33,565 nt of DNA from Sphingobium scionense. Its GTDB lineage: Bacteria; Pseudomonadota; Alphaproteobacteria; Sphingomonadales; Sphingomonadaceae. Position numbers and translations under genes: made by a program. The first letter of the stretch is position 1, and each line of letters begins with the position of its first letter. This document shows positions 14,759-22,982 of this stretch, one piece after another. The notes below the pieces were generated by a model, which saw only the letters and a list, made by a program, of their open reading frames with translations, made no database searches and was not told where the DNA came from. The stretch is from NCBI RefSeq assembly GCF_014197035.1, contig NZ_JACIEU010000038.1, forward strand, positions 1-33,565, in the 5' to 3' direction.

Positions 14759-15511
14759 ATGCCCGCCAACGCACAGATTTCCGCGCTCCGCGATCAGATC
14801 GCCCGCATCGAATCGGGCGGGAAGCGCGCGCGCGGCGTGCTGCCGTTCGGGATCGAGGCGGTGGACCGCAAGGTGCCGGGCGGCGGTCTGGCGCTGGGCG
14901 CGCTGCACGAAGTGGCCGGCGGCGGCAACGGCGCCGTCCACGGCGCGGCCGCGGCACTGTTTGCGGCCGGCATTGCCGCGCGCACATCGGGACAGGTGCT
15001 GTGGTGCATGACCCGGCGCGATCTCTTCGCCCCGTCGTTGGCGCAGGCGGGCCTCCATCCCGACCGCGTGATCTTCGCCGAGGTCGGCGAGGAAAAGGCG
15101 GTGCTGGCCTGCATGGAGGAAGGGCTGCGCCATGGCGGCTTGTCGGCCGTGGTGGGCGAGCTTACCCGCCTGCCGATGGTGGCCTCGCGCCGCTTGCAGC
15201 TCTGTGCGGAAGAATCCGGTACGTTCGCGCTCGCCATTCGGCGCTGGCGGCGCATGACCGAAGCGGCCGACTTCGGGCAGCCGACCGCGAGCGTCACTCG
15301 CTGGCGCGTTACCGCGCTCCCGTCCGCGCCGTTGCCGGTGCCCGGCGTCAGCCGGGCGCGCTGGCTGGTCGAACTGATCCGGGCGCGCGCGGGCGACTGC
15401 GCGGACTTCGAGCTGGAGGCCTGCGATGACGCGGGCCGTCTCGCTCTTCCTGCCGAGCTGGCCAACGGACCGGCTGATACGGACACTCGGCGCATCGGCG
15501 CCGTCGCCTGA
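14759..15511 (+). CDS. imuA: ImuA, RecA-like mutasome accessory protein
   Basis: ImuA (also called SulA2/RecA-related) acts with ImuB and DnaE2 in SOS-induced mutagenic lesion bypass. The protein has the family opening (ISALRDQIARIESGG ... GVLPFGIEAVDRKVPGGGLALGALHEV) and a degenerate RecA fold without an obvious Walker A lysine. At 250 residues it is full length. It starts at 14759, the only in-frame ATG after the LexA box; a convincing ribosome binding site is not visible there. It overlaps imuB by 86 bases in another frame. Confidence 0.88.
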   Translation: MPANAQISALRDQIARIESGGKRARGVLPFGIEAVDRKVPGGGLALGALHEVAGGGNGAVHGAAAALFAAGIAARTSGQVLWCMTRRDLFAPSLAQAGLHPDRVIFAEVGEEKAVLACMEEGLRHGGLSAVVGELTRLPMVASRRLQLCAEESGTFALAIRRWRRMTEAADFGQPTASVTRWRVTALPSAPLPVPGVSRARWLVELIRARAGDCADFELEACDDAGRLALPAELANGPADTDTRRIGAVA

Positions 15512-16949
15512 GACCCCGCTGGCGCTGGTCGGCCGCGAGGGCCGCAAGCGCCTGATCCTTGCCTTCAATGCCGCCGCGCGGGCGGAAGGGATTATGCCCG
15601 GCATGGCGGTCGCCAAGGCGCAGGCGCTGGTGGCGGGCCTCGACGTGCGCGATGCCGATCCGGCGGGCGACGAGGCGGCGCTCGAACGGCTCGCGATCTG
15701 GGCGTTCCGGCGTTATTCGCCGATCGTCGCGGCGGACCCGCCCGACGGGCTCCGGCTCGACATGGCCGGCGCCTCGCATCTGCTGGGCGGTGAAGAGGGT
15801 TTCGTCGCCGATCTCGCGAAGCGCCTTGCCGACACCGGGATTGCCGCGCGCATCGCGATCGCGCCGACCTATGGCGCCGCGCATGGTCTGGCGCGCTTCA
15901 GCCGATCACCCTTAATCATCGTCGAACCGGGCGATCTCGACGCGCAGCTGGCGCCGCTGCCGATCGCGGCCTTGCGGCTCGACGCGGCCACGGTCGATTC
16001 GCTGCGCCGTCTCGGCGTCGACACGGTCGGCGAGCTTGCGGCGATGCCGCGCGCGCCGCTGACCCTGCGGTTCGGCCCCGAGGTCGGCCGCCGTCTCGAT
16101 CAGGCCTACGGCCGGACCGGGGAACCGTTCGAACTGGTCGAAGCGCCCGAACTGATCCGCGTGCGCCGCGCCTTTGCCGAACCGATCGGCGCGCCCGAGA
16201 CGCTGGCGCGCTATACTGGCAAGCTGGTGGTCCAACTCTGCGAGGAGCTGGAACGGGAGGGTCTCGGCGCGCGGCGGCTCGACCTGCTGTTTACCCGTGT
16301 CGACAATCGCATCGAGGCGATCCGTGCGGGCACTGCCAAGCCGCTGCGCGATGTGAAGCGGATGACCCGGCTGCTCTGCGACAAGATCGAGACCATAGCG
16401 CCAGGGTTCGGGATCGAGCTGATGACGCTGACTGCCAGCATTGCCGAGCCGCTCGACTATCGCAGCACGGCCACCAGCCTGATCGATCCGGCGACGCCCG
16501 ATCTCTCCGATCTGGTCGATACACTCGCCAACCGTGTAGCGCATGGCCGGCTCTACCGCTGCGCGCCGACCCAGAGCGAGGTGCCCGAGCGCAGCGTCGC
16601 GCGGATTGAACCGCTTGCCGCGCCGATCGGCGTCTCCTGGCCGAACGACTGGCCGCGTCCGTCGCGCCTGCTCGATCCGCCCGCGCCGGTGGAAGCCATG
16701 GCGCTGCTGCCCGATCATCCGCCCGCCAGCTTTACCTGGGGCGGCGTGCGCCGCCGCGTGAAGCGCGCCGACGGTCCCGAACGCATCTTCGGGGAATGGT
16801 GGGTGCGCGATGGCGAGCTGTCAGTCGTCCGGGATTATTTCCAGGTCGAGGATGAAGCGGGCGAACGCTTCTGGCTGTTCCGCAGGGGCGATGGCGAAGA
16901 TCCGAACACCGGCGACCATCGCTGGTATCTGCATGGCATCTTCGCATGA
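15426..16949 (+). CDS. imuB: ImuB, Y-family polymerase-like mutasome protein
   Basis: A 507-residue Y-family polymerase homologue of the ImuB group. The fold is recognisable (LFLPSWPTDRLIR at the N terminus; RRYSPIVAADPPDGLRLDMAG; IAPTYGAAHGLARF; helix-hairpin-helix LRRLGVDTVGELAAMP), but the acidic motif H/D-x-D-x-F that binds metal in Pol IV is replaced, so it is presumably non-catalytic, as is known for ImuB. It links ImuA, the sliding clamp and DnaE2. The long overlap with imuA and the ATGA overlap with dnaE2 point to a single translationally coupled transcript. Confidence 0.92.
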   Translation: MTRAVSLFLPSWPTDRLIRTLGASAPSPETPLALVGREGRKRLILAFNAAARAEGIMPGMAVAKAQALVAGLDVRDADPAGDEAALERLAIWAFRRYSPIVAADPPDGLRLDMAGASHLLGGEEGFVADLAKRLADTGIAARIAIAPTYGAAHGLARFSRSPLIIVEPGDLDAQLAPLPIAALRLDAATVDSLRRLGVDTVGELAAMPRAPLTLRFGPEVGRRLDQAYGRTGEPFELVEAPELIRVRRAFAEPIGAPETLARYTGKLVVQLCEELEREGLGARRLDLLFTRVDNRIEAIRAGTAKPLRDVKRMTRLLCDKIETIAPGFGIELMTLTASIAEPLDYRSTATSLIDPATPDLSDLVDTLANRVAHGRLYRCAPTQSEVPERSVARIEPLAAPIGVSWPNDWPRPSRLLDPPAPVEAMALLPDHPPASFTWGGVRRRVKRADGPERIFGEWWVRDGELSVVRDYFQVEDEAGERFWLFRRGDGEDPNTGDHRWYLHGIFA

Positions 16950-19900
16950 GCGGCTATGCCGAACTCCAATGCGCCTCGCATTTCTCTTTCCTTCGGGGAG
17001 CGAGCAGCGCCGAGGAACTGTTCGCCACCGCGGCGGTGCTGGGGATCGAGGCGCTGGCGATCACCGACCGCAACAGCCTTGCCGGGATCGTCCGCGCACA
17101 CGTCGCGGCGAAAGCAACTGGCGTGCGGCTCATCGTGGGGTGCCGGCTGATTCTTGCCGATGGCACGGACATGCTCGTCTACCCGACCGATCGGTCGGCC
17201 TATGCCCGGCTCTGCCGGATGCTCTCGGTCGGCAAGGCCCGAGCCGGCAAGGCGAAGTGCGAGCTGCATTGGGACGATCTTTCCGACTGGGGCAATGGCC
17301 TGATCGCCATGCTCGTGCCCGATGCCGCCGACGACGTGACCGCCATGCGCCTGCGCCGCCTTGCATCCCTCGTTCCGGGCCGCTGCTACATGGCGCTGAC
17401 CCTGCGCCGCCGTCCGCGCGATTTCCTGCGGCTGCACGATCTCGCCAACTTGGCGGCGCAGGCGGGCGTGCCGACGGTCGCTACCAACGACGTGCTGTTC
17501 CACCATCCCGAGCGCCGGATGCTTCAGGATGTGATGACCTGCATCCGCGAGGGCCGCACGATCGACGATGTCGGGTTCGCCAAGAACCGTCATGCCGACC
17601 GCTACCTCAAACCACCGGAGGAGATGGCCCGGCTGTTCCGCCTCTGGCCCGAAGCCGTCGCGCGCTCGGCCGAACTGGCCGCTCGCTGCCGGTTCAGCCT
17701 CGAGGAACTGGCTTATCAATATCCGCACGAAGTGGTCGACGACGGCCTGACAGCGCAGGCGACGCTGGAAAAGCGGACCTGGGAAGGGGCCAAGGAGCGA
17801 TACCCCGAGGGTTTGCCGGATGAGGTCGCCGCCACCCTGAGGCACGAGCTGGGGCTGATCGAAAGCCTCGACTACGCCCCATACTTCCTGACGGTGGATT
17901 CGATCGTCCGCTTCGCGCGGTCGCAGGGCATCCTCTGTCAGGGGCGTGGCAGCGCGGCCAATAGTGCCGTCTGTTATGTACTCGGCATCACCTCGATCGA
18001 CCCCTCGCGCAACAATCTGCTGTTCGAGCGCTTCGTCAGCCAGGAACGGCGCGAGCCGCCCGACATCGATGTCGATTTCGAGCATCAGCGCCGCGAGGAG
18101 GTGATCCAGTGGGTCTATGAGACCTATGGCCGGAGCCGCGCCGCGCTCTGCTCGACCGTGATCCGCTACCGCGCCAAGGGCGCGCTGCGCGACGTCGGCA
18201 AGGCAATGGGCCTGCCCGAGGATATGATCGGGCTGCTGTCGTCACAGATCTGGGGCTGGTCGACCGAGGGCGCGGAGCCGAAGCACGCCGAGGAACTGAA
18301 CCTCAACCTCGACGATCGCCGCCTTCGCCTGACCCTCGATCTCGCCCGCCAGCTCATCGGGACGCCGCGTCATCTCAGCCAGCATCCCGGCGGCTTTGTG
18401 CTGACCGAGGACCGACTCGACGAACTGGTGCCGATTGAACCGGCGGCGATGGAGGATCGACAGGTTATCGAGTGGGACAAGGACGATGTCGACGCGCTCT
18501 CGATGATGAAGGTCGATGTGCTGGCGCTCGGGATGCTCTCGGCCATGCGGCGCGGGTTCGACCTGCTGCGCGCACATAAGGGCATCGATCTCGATCTGGC
18601 GTCGATCCCGGCCGAAGATCCGCGCACCTATGCGATGATCCGCAAGGCCGACACACTCGGCACTTTCCAGATCGAGAGCCGGGCGCAAATGGCGATGCTG
18701 CCCCGCATCAAGCCTCGGACCTATTATGACCTCGTCATCCAGGTGGCGATCGTGCGGCCCGGACCGATCCAGGGCGACATGGTCCATCCCTATCTGCGGC
18801 GACGCGAGGGCCAGGAGAAGGTCGACTTCCCGACGCCCGAACTGGAGAAGGTGCTGGGCAAGACGCTCGGCGTGCCGCTGTTCCAGGAACAGGCGATGCA
18901 GGTCGCGATGGTCTGCGCCGGGTTCAGCGCGGCCGAGGCCGACCAGCTGCGCCGCGCGATGGCGACGTTCAAGCATACCGGCGGCGTGGCCCATTTCCGC
19001 GAACGGCTGATGAGCGGCATGATCGAGCGCGGCTATACCGAGGAGTTCGCCGAAAAGATCATCGGCCAGCTCGAAGGGTTCGGCAGCTATGGGTTCCCCG
19101 AATCCCATGCCGCCAGCTTCGCGCTGATCGCCTATGCCAGCGCCTGGCTCAAATGCTGGCACCCCGATGTCTTCTGCGCCGCGCTGCTCAACAGTCAGCC
19201 GATGGGCTTCTATGCACCGGCGCAGATCGTGCGCGATGCACAGCAGCACGGGGTCGAGGTGCGCCCGGTCTGCGTCAATGCCTCGCGCTGGGATTGCACG
19301 CTCGAGCCGACAAGCGACCATCGTTTCGCGGTTCGGCTCGGGCTCAACCGGGTCTCCGGCCTCGCCAATGCCCATGCCGCCGCCATCGTCGCGGCCCGTG
19401 CCGGGCAGCCGTTCGGCGACATCGATGAGGTCTGGCGCCGCGCGGGCGTGCCGGCGGCCGCGCTGGTGAAGCTGGCCGAAGCCGATGCGTTCCGTCCGGC
19501 GTTCGGACAGGCGCGGCGCGAGGCGCTCTGGGCGATCAAGGCGCTGCGCGATGAGCCGTTGCCGCTGTTCGCGGCGAGCGCGAGCGATGATGGGCGCCCG
19601 CCCGCTGAGATCGTCGAGGAGGCCGTGCGGCTGAAGGCGATGACCGCGGGCCGCGAGGTGGTCGAGGATTATCGCCATACCGGCTTGACGCTGCGCCAGC
19701 ATCCGGTGGCGTTCTTACGCACCGACCTGGCTCAGCAGCGGTTCCTCTCCTGCGCGGAGGCCAACAGCCTCCGGGATGGCCGATCGGTTCGCGCCGCCGG
19801 GCTAGTGCTGGTCCGCCAGCGGCCCGGTTCGGCGAAGAATGTCACCTTCATCACGATTGAAGACGAGACCGGCATCGCCAATCTCGTGGTCTGGCCGGAC

Positions 19901-20197
19901 CTGTACAAGAAGCAGCGGGGGATTGTCCTGACCTCGGCGATGCTTGGCATACAGGGCCGCGTCCAGCGCGAGGGCGATGTGATCCACCTCATTTGCGCGA
20001 AGCTGTTCGATCTGACGCCCTTGCTGTCCGGTCTCAGCGAAATGGGGGATGCCTTTCCGAAGCCCGGTGGGCGCGACGATGGCGCCCGATTTGGCGCAAC
20101 GGATGACCCACGCGATCGGCCACCGCTCATGGCTGGCTCACGCGGAGCGGACCGCCATGAAGGCACGCTCAGATTGAAGTCTCGAAACTTTCATTGA
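16946..20197 (+). CDS. dnaE2: DnaE2, error-prone DNA polymerase III alpha-like subunit
   Basis: At 1083 residues it has the normal DnaE2 length. The N-terminal PHP domain (about 1-270) starts YAELQCASHFSFLRGASS; the catalytic aspartates lie in PPDIDVDFE (Asp373, Asp375) and KVDVLALGML (Asp524). A helix-hairpin-helix and an OB-fold (RSVRAAGLVLVRQRPGSAKNV) follow near the C terminus. DnaE2 extends DNA past lesions with low fidelity and is the polymerase of the ImuABC mutasome. It is the last gene of the LexA-boxed operon. Its location between ardC-type genes and a tRNA-Arg suggests that this copy travels with the element. Confidence 0.95.
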   Translation: MSGYAELQCASHFSFLRGASSAEELFATAAVLGIEALAITDRNSLAGIVRAHVAAKATGVRLIVGCRLILADGTDMLVYPTDRSAYARLCRMLSVGKARAGKAKCELHWDDLSDWGNGLIAMLVPDAADDVTAMRLRRLASLVPGRCYMALTLRRRPRDFLRLHDLANLAAQAGVPTVATNDVLFHHPERRMLQDVMTCIREGRTIDDVGFAKNRHADRYLKPPEEMARLFRLWPEAVARSAELAARCRFSLEELAYQYPHEVVDDGLTAQATLEKRTWEGAKERYPEGLPDEVAATLRHELGLIESLDYAPYFLTVDSIVRFARSQGILCQGRGSAANSAVCYVLGITSIDPSRNNLLFERFVSQERREPPDIDVDFEHQRREEVIQWVYETYGRSRAALCSTVIRYRAKGALRDVGKAMGLPEDMIGLLSSQIWGWSTEGAEPKHAEELNLNLDDRRLRLTLDLARQLIGTPRHLSQHPGGFVLTEDRLDELVPIEPAAMEDRQVIEWDKDDVDALSMMKVDVLALGMLSAMRRGFDLLRAHKGIDLDLASIPAEDPRTYAMIRKADTLGTFQIESRAQMAMLPRIKPRTYYDLVIQVAIVRPGPIQGDMVHPYLRRREGQEKVDFPTPELEKVLGKTLGVPLFQEQAMQVAMVCAGFSAAEADQLRRAMATFKHTGGVAHFRERLMSGMIERGYTEEFAEKIIGQLEGFGSYGFPESHAASFALIAYASAWLKCWHPDVFCAALLNSQPMGFYAPAQIVRDAQQHGVEVRPVCVNASRWDCTLEPTSDHRFAVRLGLNRVSGLANAHAAAIVAARAGQPFGDIDEVWRRAGVPAAALVKLAEADAFRPAFGQARREALWAIKALRDEPLPLFAASASDDGRPPAEIVEEAVRLKAMTAGREVVEDYRHTGLTLRQHPVAFLRTDLAQQRFLSCAEANSLRDGRSVRAAGLVLVRQRPGSAKNVTFITIEDETGIANLVVWPDLYKKQRGIVLTSAMLGIQGRVQREGDVIHLICAKLFDLTPLLSGLSEMGDAFPKPGGRDDGARFGATDDPRDRPPLMAGSRGADRHEGTLRLKSRNFH

Positions 20198-20471
20198 AGC
20201 GCAGCTCGCCCACGGGATCTGCTTATTAGCGACCATGCGTCGATCATGGTCGGCTCGCGGGTCCGATCTGCGTTCCTGATACGCGCGATTCGGCAACGAT
20301 GCGGAAGGGCGCCGTCCAGTAGGAGAGGCGCTTCCGCAAGAAGCTACAGAAACCACGCAAAACCAAGGAGAATCGGGGGGAGTTGAGCGCCAGGTGCTTC
20401 CGTGGCCAGCCGACGCTTCGAATGACCACGATTGCCGATGGCCGATAAGACGTTGCTATTTAAGGGAAAAT
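20198..20471. other. Gene-free border segment with inverted repeats, next to tRNA-Arg
   Basis: No credible gene is seen. The stretch contains a perfect CGACCATG/CATGGTCG dyad (20230-20252, 7-nt loop), an imperfect one (GCGGAAG at 20301 and CTTCCGC near 20332), and one copy of TGCTTCCGTGG (20395-20405) that recurs on the far side of the tRNA. This is the position expected for one end of an integrative element, but no integrase gene is present here. Confidence 0.4.
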
Positions 20472-20548
20472 TGGCGCACTCGACAGGATTCGAACCTGTG
20501 GCCTCCGCCTTCGGAGGGCGGCGCTCTATCCAGCTGAGCTACGAGTGC
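20472..20548 (-). tRNA. tRNA-Arg (anticodon CCG)
   Basis: On the minus strand a complete cloverleaf with encoded CCA: acceptor GCACTCG/CGAGTGC, D arm with AGCTGGATAGAGC, anticodon stem CCGCC/GGCGG around loop CTCCGAA (anticodon CCG at loop positions 3-5), and T arm ACAGG-TTCGAAT-CCTGT. All stems pair fully. It reads CGG codons. Its 3' end points toward the accessory region, as in tRNA genes used for integration. Confidence 0.97.
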
Positions 20549-20595
20549 ATCCGGTTCCCCCTAAGCGGGGGCTGGAAAACCGTCAATCTGCCGAC

Positions 20596-20617
20596 TGCTT
20601 CCGTGGTGCTTCCGCGG
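20596..20617 (+). repeat. Tandem 11-bp repeat near tRNA-Arg
   Basis: TGCTTCCGTGG (20596-20606) is followed directly by TGCTTCCGCGG (20607-20617). A third copy, TGCTTCCGTGG, lies at 20395-20405 on the other side of the tRNA. Such repeats could be arm-type sites for an integrase or excisionase; this is inference. Confidence 0.55.
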
Positions 20618-20712
20618 CACTTTTGCCTCGAAAATCCGCTTCCGTCAAAATCGACCTAAAGCCTTGTTATTACAACCTTATTCTTACCATCCAGCGCCCT
20701 AAAAACAGCTTG

Positions 20713-20760
20713 ACTCCCGCCTTCGGAGGGCAACGCTCTATCCAGCTGAGCTATGGGTGC
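20713..20760 (-). pseudogene. Truncated tRNA-Arg(CCG), likely integration scar
   Basis: On the minus strand the 5' part of a tRNA is intact: GCACCCA acceptor strand, D arm AGCTCAGCTGGATAGAGC, and anticodon loop CTCCGAA. After the anticodon stem the sequence runs GGCGGGAGTCAAG and the T arm and 3' acceptor strand are absent. The block 20717-20762 matches the intact tRNA at 20505-20550 with four mismatches. The 5' anticodon strand is TTGCC, which would need GGCAA, but GGCGG, the element-type sequence of the intact tRNA, follows. This suggests a crossover in the anticodon region. Confidence 0.8.
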
Positions 20761-20835
20761 ATGACGCTGGTCAGAAAGGGCGCTTAGCAAAGGGCTTCGA
20801 ACCGCGCCAGCCACAAAATGGCCTGTTCCAAAATC

Positions 20836-21222
20836 TTATTTCGGCGCCTTCACCATCGGCTGGAATTTGCCCAGGCCACAGCTGGCGCCCGGTTGCAGGC
20901 CGGGCCCGGCGTTGAACAGCACGGTGATGATGTCGACCGAACAGAGCTGCGACATGCTGGTGCGATAGGAAAAGCGCCGCTCGAAGCCCAGGCTGGGGCA
21001 GCTGTTGGGCAGGGTGTTGCGGTAGATTTTCTTGCCGCTCACCTCGAAATCGATGGTGCGATCGTCGCGGACGCTGCTCGAACGGATCTGGCTGATCGTG
21101 ATGCAGTCGACCGGATTGCCGCTGGGCACATAGGGATCCGGCTTATCCCTGGTCTTGGCGAACGCAGGCGTCAGGCTACAAGCCAGCAGCAGGCCGGCGG
21201 TGAGGATGGGGCGGATGGACAT
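20836..21222 (-). CDS. DUF6491 family secreted protein
   Basis: The start at 21222 has AGGAGA 8 nt upstream and gives a clear signal peptide (MSIRPILTAGLLLACSLTPAFA). The mature part contains DCITISQIRSSSVRDDRTIDF, KIYRNTLPNSCPSLGF, FSYRTSMSQLCSVD and a C-terminal CGLGKFQP, the pattern of DUF6491 proteins with four cysteines, probably two disulphides in the periplasm. Function is unknown. It lies 78 bp downstream of nth on the same strand. Confidence 0.85.
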   Translation of the reverse strand: MSIRPILTAGLLLACSLTPAFAKTRDKPDPYVPSGNPVDCITISQIRSSSVRDDRTIDFEVSGKKIYRNTLPNSCPSLGFERRFSYRTSMSQLCSVDIITVLFNAGPGLQPGASCGLGKFQPMVKAPK

Positions 21223-21300
21223 TGTCTCTCTCCTTCGTGCTGACAAGACGATTCGCGGAGGTGATTTCCGTCTCCATCCTAGCACCGCCTGCCGGATGGA

Positions 21301-21960
21301 TCAGGCCGCTTTTGCGACGCTACCGGGTTCCGGCGTCTTGGGCTTGAAGCGGCACAGGTCCGACACGATGCAGCGCCAGCATTCCGGCTTGCGCGCCTTG
21401 CAGACATAGCGGCCATGCAGGATCAGCCAGTGATGGGCGTCGCGGCGGAAGGGGTGCGGCACGCGCTTTTCCAGCTTGTCCTCGACCGCCAGCACCGTCT
21501 TGCCGGGCGCCAGGCCGGTGCGGTTGCCGACGCGGAAGATATGGGTGTCGACCGCGAAGGTTTCCTGGCCGAAGGCGGTGTTGAGCACGACATTGGCGGT
21601 CTTGCGGCCAACGCCGGGCAGGGTGGTCAGCGTGTCACGATCCTGCGGCACCTCGCCGCCGAAATCGCGCACCAATATTGCCGACAGGGCGATGACATTC
21701 TTCGCCTTGGTATTGAACAGGCCGATCGTCTTGATGTGCTGCTTCAGCGCATCCTCGCCCAGATCGACCATCTGCTGGGGCGTTTCGACTTCGCGGAACA
21801 GGGCGCGGGTCGCCTTGTTGACGCCGACATCGGTGGCCTGTGCCGACAGGGTGACCGCGACCAGCAACTGATAGGCATTGCCATATTCCAGCTCCGTCAC
21901 CGGCGCGGGATTGGCCTCTGCCAGGCGGCTGAAAAAGTCGAAGATCTGGTCCTTGTTCAT
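21301..21960 (-). CDS. nth: Endonuclease III, DNA glycosylase/AP lyase
   Basis: Removes oxidised pyrimidines and cleaves the resulting abasic site. The helix-hairpin-helix LPGVGRKTANVVL carries the catalytic Lys120, and Asp138 lies in VDTHI. Cys187, Cys194, Cys197 and Cys203 (C-x6-C-x2-C-x5-C) bind the 4Fe-4S cluster. At 219 residues it is full length. It starts 4 bp after the dapB stop, so the two are an operon. Confidence 0.97.
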   Translation of the reverse strand: MNKDQIFDFFSRLAEANPAPVTELEYGNAYQLLVAVTLSAQATDVGVNKATRALFREVETPQQMVDLGEDALKQHIKTIGLFNTKAKNVIALSAILVRDFGGEVPQDRDTLTTLPGVGRKTANVVLNTAFGQETFAVDTHIFRVGNRTGLAPGKTVLAVEDKLEKRVPHPFRRDAHHWLILHGRYVCKARKPECWRCIVSDLCRFKPKTPEPGSVAKAA

Positions 21961-21964
21961 GGCA

Positions 21965-22729
21965 TCAGAGCCCCAATACGCCCTTCATGTCATAGCGGCC
22001 GACCGGCTGGCCGGCGAGCCAGCTGGCGCCCTTGATCGCGCCGCGCGCGAAGATGGTGCGATTCTCGGCGCGGTGGCCCAGTTCGATCCGCTCTCCCTCG
22101 GTCGCCAATATGACCTGATGGTCGCCCGCGACCGATCCGCCACGCAACGCGGCAAAGCCGATCGCGCCCTTTGCCCGCGCGCCGGTGATGCCGTCGCGGC
22201 CGCGCTCGCTATGCTCGGCCAGCGCGATGCCGCGCCCCTTCGCCGCCGCTTCGCCCAGCAGCAGCGCGGTGCCCGAAGGCGCGTCGACCTTGTGGCGATG
22301 ATGCATCTCGACAATCTCGATGTCCCAGTCATCGCCCAGGCTGGCGGCGGCCTTCTCCACCAGCGCGGCGAGCAGATTGACGCCCAGCGACGTATTGCCG
22401 GTCTGCAGCACCGGGATGCGCGTGGCCGCCTGGTCGATCAGCGCATGATGCTCGCCCTCCAGTCCCGTCGTGCCGATCAGGATCGGTGTGTTCGCGGCGA
22501 TGCAGGCGTCGAGATTGGCGGCCAGCGCCGCTGGCACGGAAAAGTCGATCAGTACATCGGCCGCCTGCGCCAGCGCCAGCGGATCATTGGTGATGGCGAC
22601 GCCCGGCGCCAGTTCGCCGCTGCCGTCGCGATCGGTGCCGCCCGCCACGGTCAGCCCGGCCTCCGTCGCGGCCTGCGCGATGGCGCGGCCCATGCGCCCG
22701 GCGGCGCCGAAAATCCCGATGCTGGTCAT
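21965..22729 (-). CDS. dapB: 4-hydroxy-tetrahydrodipicolinate reductase
   Basis: Catalyses the NAD(P)H-dependent reduction in lysine and meso-diaminopimelate synthesis. The start MTSIGIFGAAGRMG at 22729 places the Rossmann motif GAAGRMG at residues 8-14, as usual. The catalytic region EMHHRHKVDAPSGTA has His143 and Lys147, and GTTG lies at 86-89. At 254 residues it is normal. It heads the dapB-nth unit; the upstream gap contains a long inverted repeat. Confidence 0.97.
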   Translation of the reverse strand: MTSIGIFGAAGRMGRAIAQAATEAGLTVAGGTDRDGSGELAPGVAITNDPLALAQAADVLIDFSVPAALAANLDACIAANTPILIGTTGLEGEHHALIDQAATRIPVLQTGNTSLGVNLLAALVEKAAASLGDDWDIEIVEMHHRHKVDAPSGTALLLGEAAAKGRGIALAEHSERGRDGITGARAKGAIGFAALRGGSVAGDHQVILATEGERIELGHRAENRTIFARGAIKGASWLAGQPVGRYDMKGVLGL

Positions 22730-22853
22730 GCCCTGATCCGTTCCTTGAAGATAAGTGAGCGGGCGATGCCAGAGCGGCGACCCTTTGTCATCCGACACCA
22801 TGAATTTCTTGGGAAAGGCGACCGACCATGGCTAGGAGTTCGTTTGAGAAAGC

Positions 22854-22936
22854 CGGTACCAGCCCACTCCCCCGCCCAACCACCCGACAGGATGACACTG
22901 GATCGGGTGGTTGGGCGGGGGAGTGGGCTGGTACCG
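22854..22936. repeat. Perfect 34-bp inverted repeat with a 15-bp spacer
   Basis: Arms 22854-22887 and 22903-22936 are exact reverse complements; the left arm runs from GGTACCAGCCC to CAACCACCCGA. The spacer 22888-22902 contains a small CAG/CTG dyad. It lies between the divergent dapB and FAA-hydrolase genes and is too long and too perfect for an operator. A REP- or MITE-like repeat is most likely. Confidence 0.9.
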
Positions 22937-22939
22937 TAC

Positions 22940-22967
22940 CGAAAAATCGCTCTTTCGCGATTTTTCG
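22940..22967. repeat. AT-containing hairpin next to the 34-bp inverted repeat
   Basis: CGAAAAATCGC and GCGATTTTTCG form an 11-bp perfect stem with a 6-nt loop. It resembles a bidirectional terminator, but both flanking genes are transcribed away from it. It may be part of the same repeat element as the 34-bp dyad. Confidence 0.7.
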
Positions 22968-22982
22968 AACTGGCTCTAAGAG

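Noticed and set aside
18242..19702. A 486-residue minus-strand reading frame inside dnaE2
   Set aside because: dnaE2 on the plus strand is full length with catalytic residues; the antisense product has shadow-like composition.
20432..20659. A short plus-strand frame across tRNA-Arg
   Set aside because: It is antisense to a complete tRNA and has no ribosome binding site or family similarity.
22940..22967. AT hairpin as a terminator of dapB or the FAH gene
   Set aside because: Both genes are transcribed away from it, so it cannot terminate either of them.
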